Part shown: positions 15,662 to 26,315 of the stretch, piece by piece
How the letters are laid out: each line of letters begins with the position of its first letter
Numbering within the stretch: position 1 is the stretch's first letter
Assembly (NCBI GenBank): GCA_038249195.1
Contig: JBBRWM010000001.1
Span: forward strand, 1 to 64,000
From: JAOUEA01 sp038249195
GTDB taxonomy: Bacteria; Actinomycetota; UBA4738; HRBIN12
Direction of reading: 5' to 3'
DNA: 64,000 nt
Program-made: the position numbers and the translations under genes
Notes under the pieces: model-generated
What the model saw: the letters and a program-made list of their open reading frames with translations, nothing else
Databases searched by the model: none
What the model was told of the DNA's origin: nothing

Positions 15662-16644
15662 GGGGTCACGAGCTCGCCTCGCAGGGCGTTCGCGAGGCGA
15701 TCGACCGTGCCGGCGGGGCCGTGCTTCGAGGTGTAGCCGGCGGCGAGCCGATGGCCGCCCCCGCCGAAGGCGGCGGCGATGGCGGCGAGGTCGTGACCGC
15801 CGCGCGAACGCACGCTCACCTTGAAGCGGCCGTCCTTCTGCTGCTTGATCACGGCCGCGACGTCGACGTCGCGGGCGGAGCGGATGGCGTCGATGAGATC
15901 GTCCGTCTCCGCGGGGTGCACGCCGGCACCGAGGAGGTCCGCCTGCGTGAGGTACGTCCACACGAGGTCCGCGTCGGCGACGTAGGCGACGCGATCGAGC
16001 GCGGTGCCCACCAGTCGGATGTACTCGATGGGCGCGTCCTCGTACAGGGCCTGAACGAGGCGCGTGTGATCGAACGCGTGCTCGCGCAGGGTCGCGGCCA
16101 TCCGCAGCGTCGCCGGGGTGGTGGCCTCGTACTGGAACCGACCCGTGTCCGTCACCAACCCGGCATAGAGGCAGGCGGCGGTGGCGTCGGACATCTCCCC
16201 ACCCATGACTTCGATGAGCCGAAACACCACCTCGCACGTCGACGAGGCCGTCGGATCCACGAGCGGCACCGTCCCCAGCCCGTCGTTCGATCGGTGATGG
16301 TCGATCCAGATGAGCTCACCGGCGCGCTCCGCCGCCCGAGCCAGCGACACGAGCCGATCCGAGGAGGCGCAGTCGCACGTCACCATCACGGCCGGCTCCT
16401 TCGGGAAGTCCCGCGGCTGGACCAGCCGGTCGGATCCGGGGAGCAGCGCCGCCCAGCGCGGAAGCTCCATCGGCTCGTTGGGGAAGCTCACCGTGGTGCG
16501 CACGCCTCGCCCTTCCAGGTGTCCGGCGAGCCCCAGCATCGAGCCAAGCGCGTCCGCGTCCGGGTTGACGTGGCACGCGAGGGCGACCTCCGGCGCTCCC
16601 GTCAAGACCTCCGACGCCCGTTCGAGATCGAGAGCGTGCGTCAT
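15658..16644 (-). CDS. nrnA: DHH-family bifunctional oligoribonuclease / pAp phosphatase
   Basis: The protein has 328 residues. DHH motifs include CHVNPDADALGSMLGL (metal-binding) and WIDHHRSND. The C-terminal DHHA1 domain has GGGGHRLAAGYTS. NrnA-type enzymes degrade nano-RNAs and hydrolyse 3'-phosphoadenosine 5'-phosphate. The ATG overlaps the rbfA stop by 4 nt. The placement between rbfA and truB is conserved in actinobacteria. Confidence 0.92.
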   Translation of the reverse strand: MTHALDLERASEVLTGAPEVALACHVNPDADALGSMLGLAGHLEGRGVRTTVSFPNEPMELPRWAALLPGSDRLVQPRDFPKEPAVMVTCDCASSDRLVSLARAAERAGELIWIDHHRSNDGLGTVPLVDPTASSTCEVVFRLIEVMGGEMSDATAACLYAGLVTDTGRFQYEATTPATLRMAATLREHAFDHTRLVQALYEDAPIEYIRLVGTALDRVAYVADADLVWTYLTQADLLGAGVHPAETDDLIDAIRSARDVDVAAVIKQQKDGRFKVSVRSRGGHDLAAIAAAFGGGGHRLAAGYTSKHGPAGTVDRLANALRGELVTP

Positions 16645-16994
16645 GCGTCCTCCTTGCGACGCAGCTCCGACAACAGCTCGTCGATGCGTTGGCCTTCCTG
16701 GTAGCTCGTGTCCTCCTCGAATACGAGATCCGGAACGAACTTCAGCCGCACCTCACGCCCGAGAACCGCGCGCAGATGCGGGGCGGCCGAGGTCAGCGCC
16801 GCCCGCGAACCCGCTCGCTCCTGCTCGTCGCCGAGGAGGGTGTAGGCGACCCACGCATGCTTCAGGTCGGGAGAAACCTTCACGCCCGTCACGGTCACGA
16901 AGCCCAGCCGGGGGTCCTTCAGCTTCTGGATGTGCTCCGCCAGGACCTCGCGGAACTCCTCCCCGACGCGGTCGGTGCGCGCTCCCTGCCTCAT
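16641..16994 (-). CDS. rbfA: 30S ribosome-binding factor A
   Basis: The protein has 117 residues, the usual length. It shows the RbfA KH-like fold landmarks: RTDRVGEEFREVLAEHIQKL, DPRLGFVTVTGVKVSPDLKHAWV and LKFVPDLVFEEDTSYQEG near the C-terminus. It helps 16S rRNA 5'-end maturation and cold-shock ribosome assembly. It follows infB after 61 bp and overlaps nrnA. Confidence 0.95.
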   Translation of the reverse strand: MRQGARTDRVGEEFREVLAEHIQKLKDPRLGFVTVTGVKVSPDLKHAWVAYTLLGDEQERAGSRAALTSAAPHLRAVLGREVRLKFVPDLVFEEDTSYQEGQRIDELLSELRRKEDA

Positions 16995-17055
16995 CCATCC
17001 AGCCTAACGGACGACCGAGCGGAGCCCCGGCGCGACGTGGTAGGCCCGCTCGCGA

Positions 17056-19230
<2,175 letters not shown>

Positions 19231-19378
19231 GACGCTCCCATCCGATGCTCGATCTTTCGCTCCGTAGCCTACCCAGTTCCCCGCGCCGCGCCGGAATGCG
19301 ACGTCTCCGGATGAACGGTGGAGGTCTGTCTCGTCCGCGCTTAGGCGCGAACTGGGCCCCCGCGTGGCGGCCCCGGGT

Positions 19379-20638
19379 CTACTCGCCCGCCGGCGCCTCC
19401 GCCTCCTGAGCGATGGCGACGTCGATGGCCACGTCGGCCGCCTCCTCGGCGGCGATCTCCTCGACCGCCTCCTCCGCCGCCACCTCCTCTGCGACCTCGA
19501 TCTCGGCGACCTCGTCCGCCTGGGGCTCCGCCGTGGCCTCCACCTGCGCTTCCTCAGGAGCCGACGCGGGTGGCGGCGCCGCGGCCGCCCGCGCGTCCTC
19601 GGAGACCTGCGTCTCCGACTTGATGTCGATCCGCCAGCCGGTCAGCCGGGCCGCGAGCCGGGCGTTCTGGCCTTCCTTCCCGATGGCGAGGCTCAGCTGA
19701 TAGTCGGGCACGATGACCATCGCGGTGCCCGTGGCCTCATCGATGCGGACCTCCTTGACCTTGGCTGGCTGCAACGCATTGGCCACCAGTTCGGCGGGGT
19801 TCGCGGAGAACGGAACGACGTCGATCTTCTCTCCGCGAAGCTCGTTGACGACCATGCGCACCCTCGAGCCCTTCGGCCCCACGCAGGCCCCGACGGGATC
19901 GACGCCGGGCTCGTTGGAAGTGACGGCGATCTTGGAGCGGTGTCCCGGCTCCCGCGCGACCCCTTTGATCTCGACGATGCCCTCCTCGATCTCCGGCACC
20001 TCCATCGCGAACAGGGACTTGAGGAGCCCGGGATGGCTGCGCGACACCACGATCTGCGGGCCCTTGGTGCCGCGGCGCACCTCGGTGATATAGGCCTTGA
20101 GCCGCTCACCGTGGCGGTACGGCTCGGAGGGGACCTGTTCGGCCTGGGGCAACAGCGCCTCGACCTTGCCCAGGTCGAGCAGGGTGTAGCGACGCTCCTG
20201 CTGCTGCACGATGCCCGTGACCACGTCGCCTTCGCGCCCGGCGAACTCCTCGTAGGTCATCTCGCGCTCCGCGTCGCGGAGCTTCTGGAAGATGACCTGC
20301 TTCGCGGTCTGCGCGCCGATCCGGCCCTTGAAGTCGTCCGTGACCTCGACGGGTTCCTCGCCGATCACCTTCATCTCGATGGTCGGCTCGCCGTCTTCCT
20401 CGGTGGGGGGGACGTCGATCTCCTCGAGGGTCTGCTTGATCATGCTGAGGTCGCCCGTCTCCGGGTCGATCGTGGCCGCGAACCCGACGAAGTCATCGTC
20501 CGCGGTGGGGTTCTCCTGCTTCCACCACGTCTTGTAGGCCGACGCCATCGCCTCCTCCAGCCCCTGGAGGATCGTCTCGAAGGCGACGCCCTTCTCGCGT
20601 TCCAGTTCCCGCAGCGCGGCGATCATCTCGGCGTTCAT
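19379..20638 (-). CDS. nusA: Transcription termination/antitermination factor NusA with acidic tail
   Basis: The protein has 419 residues. The start ATG overlaps the rimP stop (ATGA). The N-terminal RNAP-binding domain begins MNAEMIAALRELEREKGVAF. An S1 domain (GDVVTGIVQQQERRYTLLDL) and two KH domains (VGACVGPKGSRVRMVVNEL, LAIGKEGQNARLAARLTGW) follow. The last 65-70 residues are almost only Ala, Glu, Val and Pro, an acidic tail of the kind also seen on RpsB, S16 and L19 here. NusA tunes pausing and termination and may autoregulate through the leader terminator at 21121-21148. Confidence 0.96.
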   Translation of the reverse strand: MNAEMIAALRELEREKGVAFETILQGLEEAMASAYKTWWKQENPTADDDFVGFAATIDPETGDLSMIKQTLEEIDVPPTEEDGEPTIEMKVIGEEPVEVTDDFKGRIGAQTAKQVIFQKLRDAEREMTYEEFAGREGDVVTGIVQQQERRYTLLDLGKVEALLPQAEQVPSEPYRHGERLKAYITEVRRGTKGPQIVVSRSHPGLLKSLFAMEVPEIEEGIVEIKGVAREPGHRSKIAVTSNEPGVDPVGACVGPKGSRVRMVVNELRGEKIDVVPFSANPAELVANALQPAKVKEVRIDEATGTAMVIVPDYQLSLAIGKEGQNARLAARLTGWRIDIKSETQVSEDARAAAAPPPASAPEEAQVEATAEPQADEVAEIEVAEEVAAEEAVEEIAAEEAADVAIDVAIAQEAEAPAGE

Positions 20639-21102
20639 GCCTGACTCCTCTTCAGTTCGGCGTCCCAGTCCGCAACCGTGCGGGCCGACGCGATGTCGGC
20701 GTAAGCAACGCGCAGCTCTCGGCCGCCGACGTCCAGGGCGATCCCTGCTTCGTCGGCGAGCCGGAGCGCACCCTCGTGCGAGCTGGACCCGGCCACGGGG
20801 ACCGTGGTCTTGATCTTCACCTGCGATCCGACCGCCCGGCGGAACTGCTCCGGCCGGCTCAGCGCTCTCTCGATGCCCGGGGACGAAACCTCGAGCGCGT
20901 ACGGCCCGGGCTCGAACCCCTCGGCGTCGAGGTGGCGAGAGATGCGTCGCGAAAGCGCTGCGATCCGATCGAGGTCGATGCGTTCTGGGCCGTCCACCGT
21001 CACCTGCAGGACCTGGTTGGAACCCCGTCCCCGCATGGCGACGTCGACGAGATCGAGCCCCTCGGCCTCGACGAGGGACTTGACCAGCGGTTCTGCCTCC
21101 AC
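20635..21102 (-). CDS. rimP: Ribosome maturation factor RimP
   Basis: The protein has 155 residues from a GTG preceded by GGGAGGGGG. Motifs include LVEAEGLDLVDVAMRGRGSN, RISRHLDAEG and the YALEVSSPGIERALSRPEQF signature of RimP. It is needed for 30S maturation. It heads the rimP-nusA-infB operon, overlaps nusA by 4 nt, and lies 19 nt downstream of a strong hairpin-plus-U-run in its leader. Confidence 0.96.
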   Translation of the reverse strand: MEAEPLVKSLVEAEGLDLVDVAMRGRGSNQVLQVTVDGPERIDLDRIAALSRRISRHLDAEGFEPGPYALEVSSPGIERALSRPEQFRRAVGSQVKIKTTVPVAGSSSHEGALRLADEAGIALDVGGRELRVAYADIASARTVADWDAELKRSQA

Positions 21103-21120
21103 GGTCCGACGCCCCCTCCC

Positions 21121-21148
21121 GAAACAAAAGGTGGGCGCGAGCCCACCT
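21121..21148 (-). terminator. Intrinsic terminator between proS and rimP (possible leader attenuator)
   Basis: On the minus strand an 8-bp stem AGGTGGGC/GCCCACCT with a TCGC loop is followed at once by TTTTGTTT. It lies about 24 nt downstream of a likely TSS (the TATACT box at 21180-21185) and 19 nt upstream of the rimP GTG. It can end proS transcripts and, placed in the rimP leader, can also attenuate the rimP-nusA-infB operon. Confidence 0.85.
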
Positions 21149-21179
21149 CGGACACACCTTCGGTTCGCTGTACGGGCTC

Positions 21180-21185
21180 AGTATA
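21180..21185 (-). promoter_or_regulatory. Putative -10 box (TATACT) for the rimP-nusA-infB operon
   Basis: TATACT matches TATAAT at 5 of 6 positions and lies just after the proS stop on the minus strand. No convincing -35 box is seen at 16-18 nt. A transcript from here would carry the terminator hairpin in a leader of about 70 nt. Confidence 0.45.
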
Positions 21186-21218
21186 GCCGAGGGACGATCC
21201 TCGGACCGCTGTCGATCA

Positions 21219-22928
21219 TCACGGTGCGGTCGCCAACAGCTCCGCGGCCTTCCTCACGGCGTCGGTCACGGGGACCACCGACCTCTCCCCCGCCGCGCGC
21301 AGCTTGAGATCCACCGTTCCCGCGGCGAGGCCTCGCTTGCCCACCGTCACCTGCACGGGATAGCCGATCAGGTCGGCGTCGGCGAACTTGACGCCCGCGC
21401 GCTCGTCGCGATCGTCCAAGACCGCCTGGATACCCTCGAGGCGCAACCCATCGTAGATGCGGTCCGCCTCGGCCGTGACCGCCGGATCGTCGTGGTTGGC
21501 CATGATGACGGCGACCTCGTACGGCGCCAGCGCCCGCGGCCAGCACAGGCCCGCCTCGTCGTGGTACTGCTCGGCCGCGGCCGCCATGATCCGGGTGATC
21601 CCGATGCCGTAGGAGCCCATCTGATAGAGGCGCCGCGTCCCCTCTTCGTCCAGATACGTGGCTTCGAGCGGAGCCGAGTACCGCGTGCCCAGCTGGTAGA
21701 CATGTCCAACCACGATGGATCGTCCGATGTGCAAGGCCCCGCCGTCCTTCGGGCAGACGTCGCCCTCGCGGATCGCGACGAGGTCCACGTAGGCGTCGAT
21801 CCGGAAGTCGCGACCCGCGTTGGCGCCCGCGACGTGGACGTCGACGCGATTCGCCCCGGTGACCCAGTCGATGCCGCCCCGCACGGTCGGATCCGCAAGC
21901 ACCCTGACATCTTCGCCCATGCCCTGCGGACCCACGAAGCCCTTGGCGAACCCATGCGCCGCGAAGTCCGCATCCTCGAAACGCCGCACTCCCTTGGGGA
22001 AGAAGTGGCTCGCGAGCTTCTTCTCGTTCACCTCGCGATCGCCGGGCAGGAGCACCACCACCGTGGCGCCGTCAACCTCGAACAACATGCACTTCAGCGT
22101 GGTCGCCGCATCGATCCCGAGCTGTCGGCTCACGGCGTCGATGGTGACGGCGCCCGGCGTCAGGACCTCTTCCAACGGTGCCTGGTCCTTCCCCTCGACC
22201 GGGGTCGGCTCGCGGGGGGTCGCGGCCTCCAGGTCGGCGAGGTAATCGCCGTTCTCGCACCGAACGAACAGGTCCTCGCCCACGTCTGCGAGCGCCATGA
22301 ACTCGTGGTTCACGTCGCCACCGATGGTTCCCGCATCCGCCTCCACGACCACGCACTCGAGCCCGCATCGCTCGAAGACGCGCTCGTACGCGGCGTACAT
22401 GACCTCGTACGACGCCCGCATGCCGTCCTCGTCCGCGTCGAACGAATAGGCATCCTTCATGAGGAACTCGCGGCCGCGCAAAAGCCCGTAGCGCGGCCGG
22501 AGCTCGTCGCGATACTTCCACCCCACCTGGTACAGGTTCACCGGGAGGTCCTTGTACGACGGGAATTCCGCCGCCACCAGCGGGGCGAAGACCTCCTCGT
22601 GCGTCGGTCCGAGCAGCAGCTGGCGCCCGTGACGGTCCTGCAGGCGGAACATCTCCTCGCCGTAGGCCTCCCAACGGCCGGTGCGCTGCCACGGTTCGGC
22701 GGGCAGCGTGATGGGCACGCGCATCTCCTGCGACCCCGCCGCATCCATCTCCTCGCGCACGATCGCCTCGATCTTCCGCGTCACGCGCATGCCGAGCGGC
22801 ATGGTGGTGTAGACGCCCGCCATCAGCTTGCGCACGAACGCGCCCCGCAAGAGCAGCCGGTGGCTCGGCGCCTCGGCCTCGGCCGGGTCCTCCCGCAGGG
22901 TGCGTGCGAACAGCTTCGAAAGCCGCAT
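21219..22928 (-). CDS. proS: Prolyl-tRNA synthetase, bacterial type with editing domain
   Basis: The protein has 569 residues from the ATG at 22928; longer in-frame starts run into the trp promoter region. Class II motifs are visible: MRVPITLPAEPWQRTGRW (motif 1 area), YRDELRPRYGLLRGREFLMKD (motif 2) and GSYGIGITRIMAAAAEQ (motif 3). A roughly 180-residue INS editing domain lies between motifs 2 and 3, typical of bacterial ProS. It is divergent from the trp leader, and a TATCCT box lies 10 nt upstream of its ATG. Confidence 0.96.
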   Translation of the reverse strand: MRLSKLFARTLREDPAEAEAPSHRLLLRGAFVRKLMAGVYTTMPLGMRVTRKIEAIVREEMDAAGSQEMRVPITLPAEPWQRTGRWEAYGEEMFRLQDRHGRQLLLGPTHEEVFAPLVAAEFPSYKDLPVNLYQVGWKYRDELRPRYGLLRGREFLMKDAYSFDADEDGMRASYEVMYAAYERVFERCGLECVVVEADAGTIGGDVNHEFMALADVGEDLFVRCENGDYLADLEAATPREPTPVEGKDQAPLEEVLTPGAVTIDAVSRQLGIDAATTLKCMLFEVDGATVVVLLPGDREVNEKKLASHFFPKGVRRFEDADFAAHGFAKGFVGPQGMGEDVRVLADPTVRGGIDWVTGANRVDVHVAGANAGRDFRIDAYVDLVAIREGDVCPKDGGALHIGRSIVVGHVYQLGTRYSAPLEATYLDEEGTRRLYQMGSYGIGITRIMAAAAEQYHDEAGLCWPRALAPYEVAVIMANHDDPAVTAEADRIYDGLRLEGIQAVLDDRDERAGVKFADADLIGYPVQVTVGKRGLAAGTVDLKLRAAGERSVVPVTDAVRKAAELLATAP

Positions 22929-22968
22929 GAGGCTGGGAAGGATACCGAGTCCACGAAGGGTGGGGCGA

Positions 22969-22997
22969 TTGACGCCGCCGCCCCCGCCCGCCACAAT
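22969..22997 (+). promoter_or_regulatory. trp promoter: TTGACG, 17 bp, CACAAT
   Basis: The -35 box TTGACG (22969-22974) and the -10 box CACAAT (22992-22997) are 17 bp apart. The -10 ends 7 nt before the leader-peptide ATG at 23005, so the mRNA should start at or next to that ATG. This is the best two-box promoter I found in the window. Confidence 0.7.
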
Positions 22998-23004
22998 CGC
23001 GCCC

Positions 23005-23073
23005 ATGCACACGCGCGTCGCGAGCTGGGTCTGGTGCGGGCCGCTCCACAGCCCGGGATCGCCGCGCACCTGA
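23005..23073 (+). CDS. trpL: trp operon leader peptide
   Basis: This is a 22-residue reading frame with two Trp codons separated by one Val (S-W-V-W-C, TGG at 23026 and 23032). It stops 25 nt before the terminator hairpin ahead of trpE. Ribosome stalling at the TGG codons during tryptophan shortage would favour an antiterminator and expression of trpEG. No ribosome-binding site precedes the ATG, and the promoter spacing predicts a leaderless mRNA. It is too short for normal ORF calling. Confidence 0.8.
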   Translation: MHTRVASWVWCGPLHSPGSPRT

Positions 23074-23098
23074 GAACGTCAGCTCCTCGGCATCGCCG

Positions 23099-23124
23099 CC
23101 CCGGGTCACGAGGCCCGGGGTTTT
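23099..23124 (+). terminator. trp attenuator terminator
   Basis: The stem CCCCGGG/CCCGGGG (23099-23105 with 23114-23120) is followed directly by TTTT. It sits between the leader peptide stop and the trpE ATG. An upstream GCCCGGG at 23051-23057, inside the leader reading frame, could pair with the 5' arm as the competing antiterminator. Confidence 0.8.
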
Positions 23125-23160
23125 CCGTGTTCCAGCGCCGATCCGTGCAGGAGGCAACCG

Positions 23161-24672
23161 ATGCAGGGTCCGATGCAGGTCCACCCCGATCGCGAGACGT
23201 TCGCGGGGCTCGCTGCCTCGTGGCCCCTCGTACCGGTGTGGACCGAGCTCCTGGCCGACGTATGCACCCCGGTCGGCCTGTTGCCCTCGCTGGCCGGGGA
23301 CGGTCCCGGCCTCCTGCTGGAGTCGGTGGAGCGCAGCGAGCGCTGGGGTCGATATTCCTTCGTCGCCGGCGACCCCGCGGCCGTGATCGTCGCCGACGAT
23401 GAGGGGGTCCGCGTGGAGGGCCCGGTCCGTCCGCGCCTGCCGCTCGAGGTCCCCGCCGGACCGGCGCGCACCGCCCTCATCGAGCTCGCTCGCTCGCTGC
23501 GTGCCCCGCGGTCGGCGGCGCTACCGGCGCTTACCGGCGGCCTGATGGGCTACTTCGCGTTCGAGGCGGCCGCGCTCCTCGACGGGCATCCCGTGCCGGA
23601 CCCCGCCTCGGCTCCGTGCCCGCCGGTGGGGCTCCTCGTGATCGACCGCGCAGTGGTGTTCGATCACTGGAAGCAGCGCCTGATGCTCGTGGCCCATGTT
23701 CCGGCCGGCGCCTACGATGAGGGCGTGGCGGCGCTCGAGGCGCTCGCCGCGTCGGTGGCCGCAGCCACCCCCCCGGGGCTCGAGCCATTCACCAGGGGCG
23801 CCACCGATGTCGCGGGTACCCCGAACATGGACGATGTTCGCTACCGCGAGATCGTGGCCTCATTCAAGGAGCACATCCTCGCCGGCGACATCTTCCAAGG
23901 CGTTGCCTCGCGCCGGGTCACGTTCCCGGCCCCCGACGGCGGATACTCGATCTACCGACGACTGCGCGTGGCCAACCCGGCGCCGTACATGTTCTTCCTG
24001 CGCATGCCCGGCTTCGAGCTTGCTGGTTCCTCGCCCGAGCCGCTCGTCCGCGTGGAGGGAGGGCGGGTATCTACCCGTCCCCTCGCGGGCACCCGGCCCC
24101 GCGGTGAGACCGAGCTGGGCGACCGGCTGATGGAGCACGAGCTCTTGGCCGATCCGAAGGAGCGCGCCGAGCACGCGATGCTCGTCGACCTGGCTCGTAA
24201 CGACCTGGGGCGTGTGTGTGTCCCCGGCAGCGTCGAACCCACCGAGCTGATGGAGGTCGAGCGCTTCACCAGGGTGATGCATATCGTCTCGACGGTGGAG
24301 GGGGATCTTCGCGCGGACCGACATGCGCTGGACGCCCTCGCGGTCACCTTCCCGGCGGGCACGCTCTCGGGCGCGCCCAAGCGCAGGGCGATGGAGCTCA
24401 TCGCCGAGCACGAGCCCGACGCGCGGGGGCCGTACGGCGGCGCCGTGGGCTACGTCACGTTCGAGGGAGACCTGGACTTCTGCATCACGATCCGCACGGC
24501 GGTCGTGAAGGAGGGGAAAGCACACGTGCAGTCAGGCGCGGGGGTCGTGGCGGACTCCGACCCACAGCGCGAGCTCGAGGAGACCAGATCCAAAGCCGCT
24601 GCGCTGCTGCCCGCCGTGGCTCCCGCGCCCGCGGGTACGCTGGGACGAACCCGACAGGAGCCCACGCGATGA
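23161..24672 (+). CDS. trpE: Anthranilate synthase component I
   Basis: The protein has 503 residues. An AGGAGG box at 23149-23155 precedes the ATG; a second ATG lies four codons in. The feedback motif LLES (in GPGLLLESVE) binds tryptophan. The chorismate-binding C-terminal half has DIFQGVASRRVTF, LVDLARNDLGRV and PAGTLSGAPKRRAMELI. It converts chorismate to anthranilate with ammonia from TrpG. The trp leader upstream argues for TrpE and against the related aminodeoxychorismate synthase PabB. It overlaps trpG by 4 nt. Confidence 0.93.
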   Translation: MQGPMQVHPDRETFAGLAASWPLVPVWTELLADVCTPVGLLPSLAGDGPGLLLESVERSERWGRYSFVAGDPAAVIVADDEGVRVEGPVRPRLPLEVPAGPARTALIELARSLRAPRSAALPALTGGLMGYFAFEAAALLDGHPVPDPASAPCPPVGLLVIDRAVVFDHWKQRLMLVAHVPAGAYDEGVAALEALAASVAAATPPGLEPFTRGATDVAGTPNMDDVRYREIVASFKEHILAGDIFQGVASRRVTFPAPDGGYSIYRRLRVANPAPYMFFLRMPGFELAGSSPEPLVRVEGGRVSTRPLAGTRPRGETELGDRLMEHELLADPKERAEHAMLVDLARNDLGRVCVPGSVEPTELMEVERFTRVMHIVSTVEGDLRADRHALDALAVTFPAGTLSGAPKRRAMELIAEHEPDARGPYGGAVGYVTFEGDLDFCITIRTAVVKEGKAHVQSGAGVVADSDPQRELEETRSKAAALLPAVAPAPAGTLGRTRQEPTR

Positions 24673-25238
24673 TCCTCGTGGTGGACCACTACGATTCGTT
24701 CACCTACAACTTGGTGCAGTTGATCGAGGGCCTCGGACACAGCACCGAGGTGGTCAAGAGCGACGCGGAGACCGCGGAGGCGCTCGTGGCGAGGGAGCCC
24801 GCGGGCGTCGTGTTGTCCCCGGGACCGGGACGGCCCGAGGGTGCCGGGTGCTTCACGGACCTGCTCGACCTGCTGCCGGCCGACACGCCCGTCCTGGGGG
24901 TCTGTCTGGGGCACCAGGCGATCGGGGTGGAGTACGGGGCGACCGTGGACCGCACCGCCCCCGTCCACGGCAAGGCGTCGGCGGTCTACCACGACGGCGA
25001 CGAGCTCTACGCGGGGGTGAGCGACCCCTTCGAAGCGGGCCGATACCACTCGCTCGTGGTGACGCGCGACGACCTGCCGGCCGACCTCATCCTCACGGCG
25101 TGGACGAAGGAAGGACTGGTCATGGGCACGCGGCACCGAACGTTGCCCCGCCATGGCGTGCAGTTCCACCCCGAAAGCATCCTCACGCCGCAGGGGCCGG
25201 CCATCGTACGGAACTTCCTCAGGCTCGTGGCCGACTGA
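24669..25238 (+). CDS. trpG: Anthranilate synthase glutamine amidotransferase component
   Basis: The protein has 189 residues from an ATG overlapping the trpE stop (ATGA). It is a class I glutamine amidotransferase: DHYDSFTYNLVQLIEGLG, the oxyanion segment LSPGPGRPEGAG, the nucleophile in GVCLGHQAIGVEYG and the catalytic His/Glu in GVQFHPESIL. It supplies ammonia to TrpE. The same type can serve PabB for folate synthesis, and one protein may serve both. Its 3' end overlaps the convergent secreted-protein gene by 20 nt. Confidence 0.92.
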   Translation: MILVVDHYDSFTYNLVQLIEGLGHSTEVVKSDAETAEALVAREPAGVVLSPGPGRPEGAGCFTDLLDLLPADTPVLGVCLGHQAIGVEYGATVDRTAPVHGKASAVYHDGDELYAGVSDPFEAGRYHSLVVTRDDLPADLILTAWTKEGLVMGTRHRTLPRHGVQFHPESILTPQGPAIVRNFLRLVAD

Positions 25239-26265
25239 GCAGAGGCCCCGCCGGAGACCGGGGCCGATGCGGGACCGGGCACCGCGGTCCCGCAGCCGCG
25301 GCCGCGCTGTTGGGCTTGACGCGGCAGGCGGACTCGTCCACGGCTACGAACGCCCGCGCGGGGATCCGTTTCAGCTGATCCAGCAGGCCATTCCCCCAGT
25401 GAGGGTTCACGGCGCCTTGGAAGAACCAGTCGCTCCCGTTGTCCGCGAGGATCAGCCCGTAGTGCTTCATCGCCGTGAGGATCACCTTGGCATCGCGGCC
25501 GGCGCCCTTGAGCGCGAACCCTCGCTTGAGCCGGAAGCGCGCTCCCATCGGCGGACAGCGCCTGTCGGAGGAGCCGGCCTGGTGCCGCGCGGGCCACAGG
25601 AAGCGCCGCGAGGTGCAGTCGGCGGTGAACCGGATCGCATGGTTGATGCGGCCCGCCCGGACCTCGTCCCACCGGAGGAGCCCGGGGAAGATGGGCAGGC
25701 CCGCGGCGTCGGCCGACGTCCAGCCACGGTGACGCAGCACGTTGGATCCGAGATCGAAGATGGCGCCGCTGCCCGCCCGAGGACGCCCCTGGTTCCACGT
25801 GGCGGCGAACAGCTCGTACAGCCTGCATCTATGGCGGTCGATCATGATCGCGTGGCGGTCCGAGCCCCCCTCGATCGTCGTATCGCTCCCGAACGGATAC
25901 GGGCCCGGGTCACTCTCCGAGCGGTACGTGAAGCGCACGTGCACCCTGGGATGGCTGCTGCCCACCACGTCGAACGGGATCCCGTAGCGCGGCGGGCCGA
26001 CGTCCGGGTGCAGGTTCGTCGAGCCCGCGTGCATCGCGGCCTTCCACGTGGCGTTCTTCGTGTTGACCGGCAGCCGAGAGATGTCGAGGTTCCAGACGTT
26101 GTCGGATGGGAACACGTGGCAGGAGCTCCCGGGCACCGGCGCCCGCGAAGGACCCGAGGGGCTCGAACGCGGCGCCGCGGCGGCGGGGAGCGCCCAGAGA
26201 CCGAGTAGGGCGCCGAGCAGGGCGCCGAGCAGCACGCCGACGAGCGCGAGACGAGACCCCCTCAT
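25219..26265 (-). CDS. Secreted protein of unknown function, conserved in actinobacteria
   Basis: The protein has 348 residues. An N-terminal signal peptide (basic MRGSR, hydrophobic core, AAAA cleavage region near residue 30) exports it. The mature part starts with FPSDNVWNLDISRLPVN and contains GGSDRHAIMIDRHRCRLYE, GWTSADAAGLPIFPGLLRWD and ILADNGSDWFFQG. I recognise this as a family widespread in soil actinobacteria and some proteobacteria, without an established role. It may be carbohydrate-active, but no catalytic motif can be named. A GATATC box lies 6 nt before the ATG. Confidence 0.7.
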   Translation of the reverse strand: MRGSRLALVGVLLGALLGALLGLWALPAAAAPRSSPSGPSRAPVPGSSCHVFPSDNVWNLDISRLPVNTKNATWKAAMHAGSTNLHPDVGPPRYGIPFDVVGSSHPRVHVRFTYRSESDPGPYPFGSDTTIEGGSDRHAIMIDRHRCRLYELFAATWNQGRPRAGSGAIFDLGSNVLRHRGWTSADAAGLPIFPGLLRWDEVRAGRINHAIRFTADCTSRRFLWPARHQAGSSDRRCPPMGARFRLKRGFALKGAGRDAKVILTAMKHYGLILADNGSDWFFQGAVNPHWGNGLLDQLKRIPARAFVAVDESACRVKPNSAAAAAGPRCPVPHRPRSPAGPLLSRPRA

Positions 26266-26315
26266 GTGCCGGATATCGGCACCGCACGACCGACGGCTTG
26301 AGGTTGCGCGGCGGA

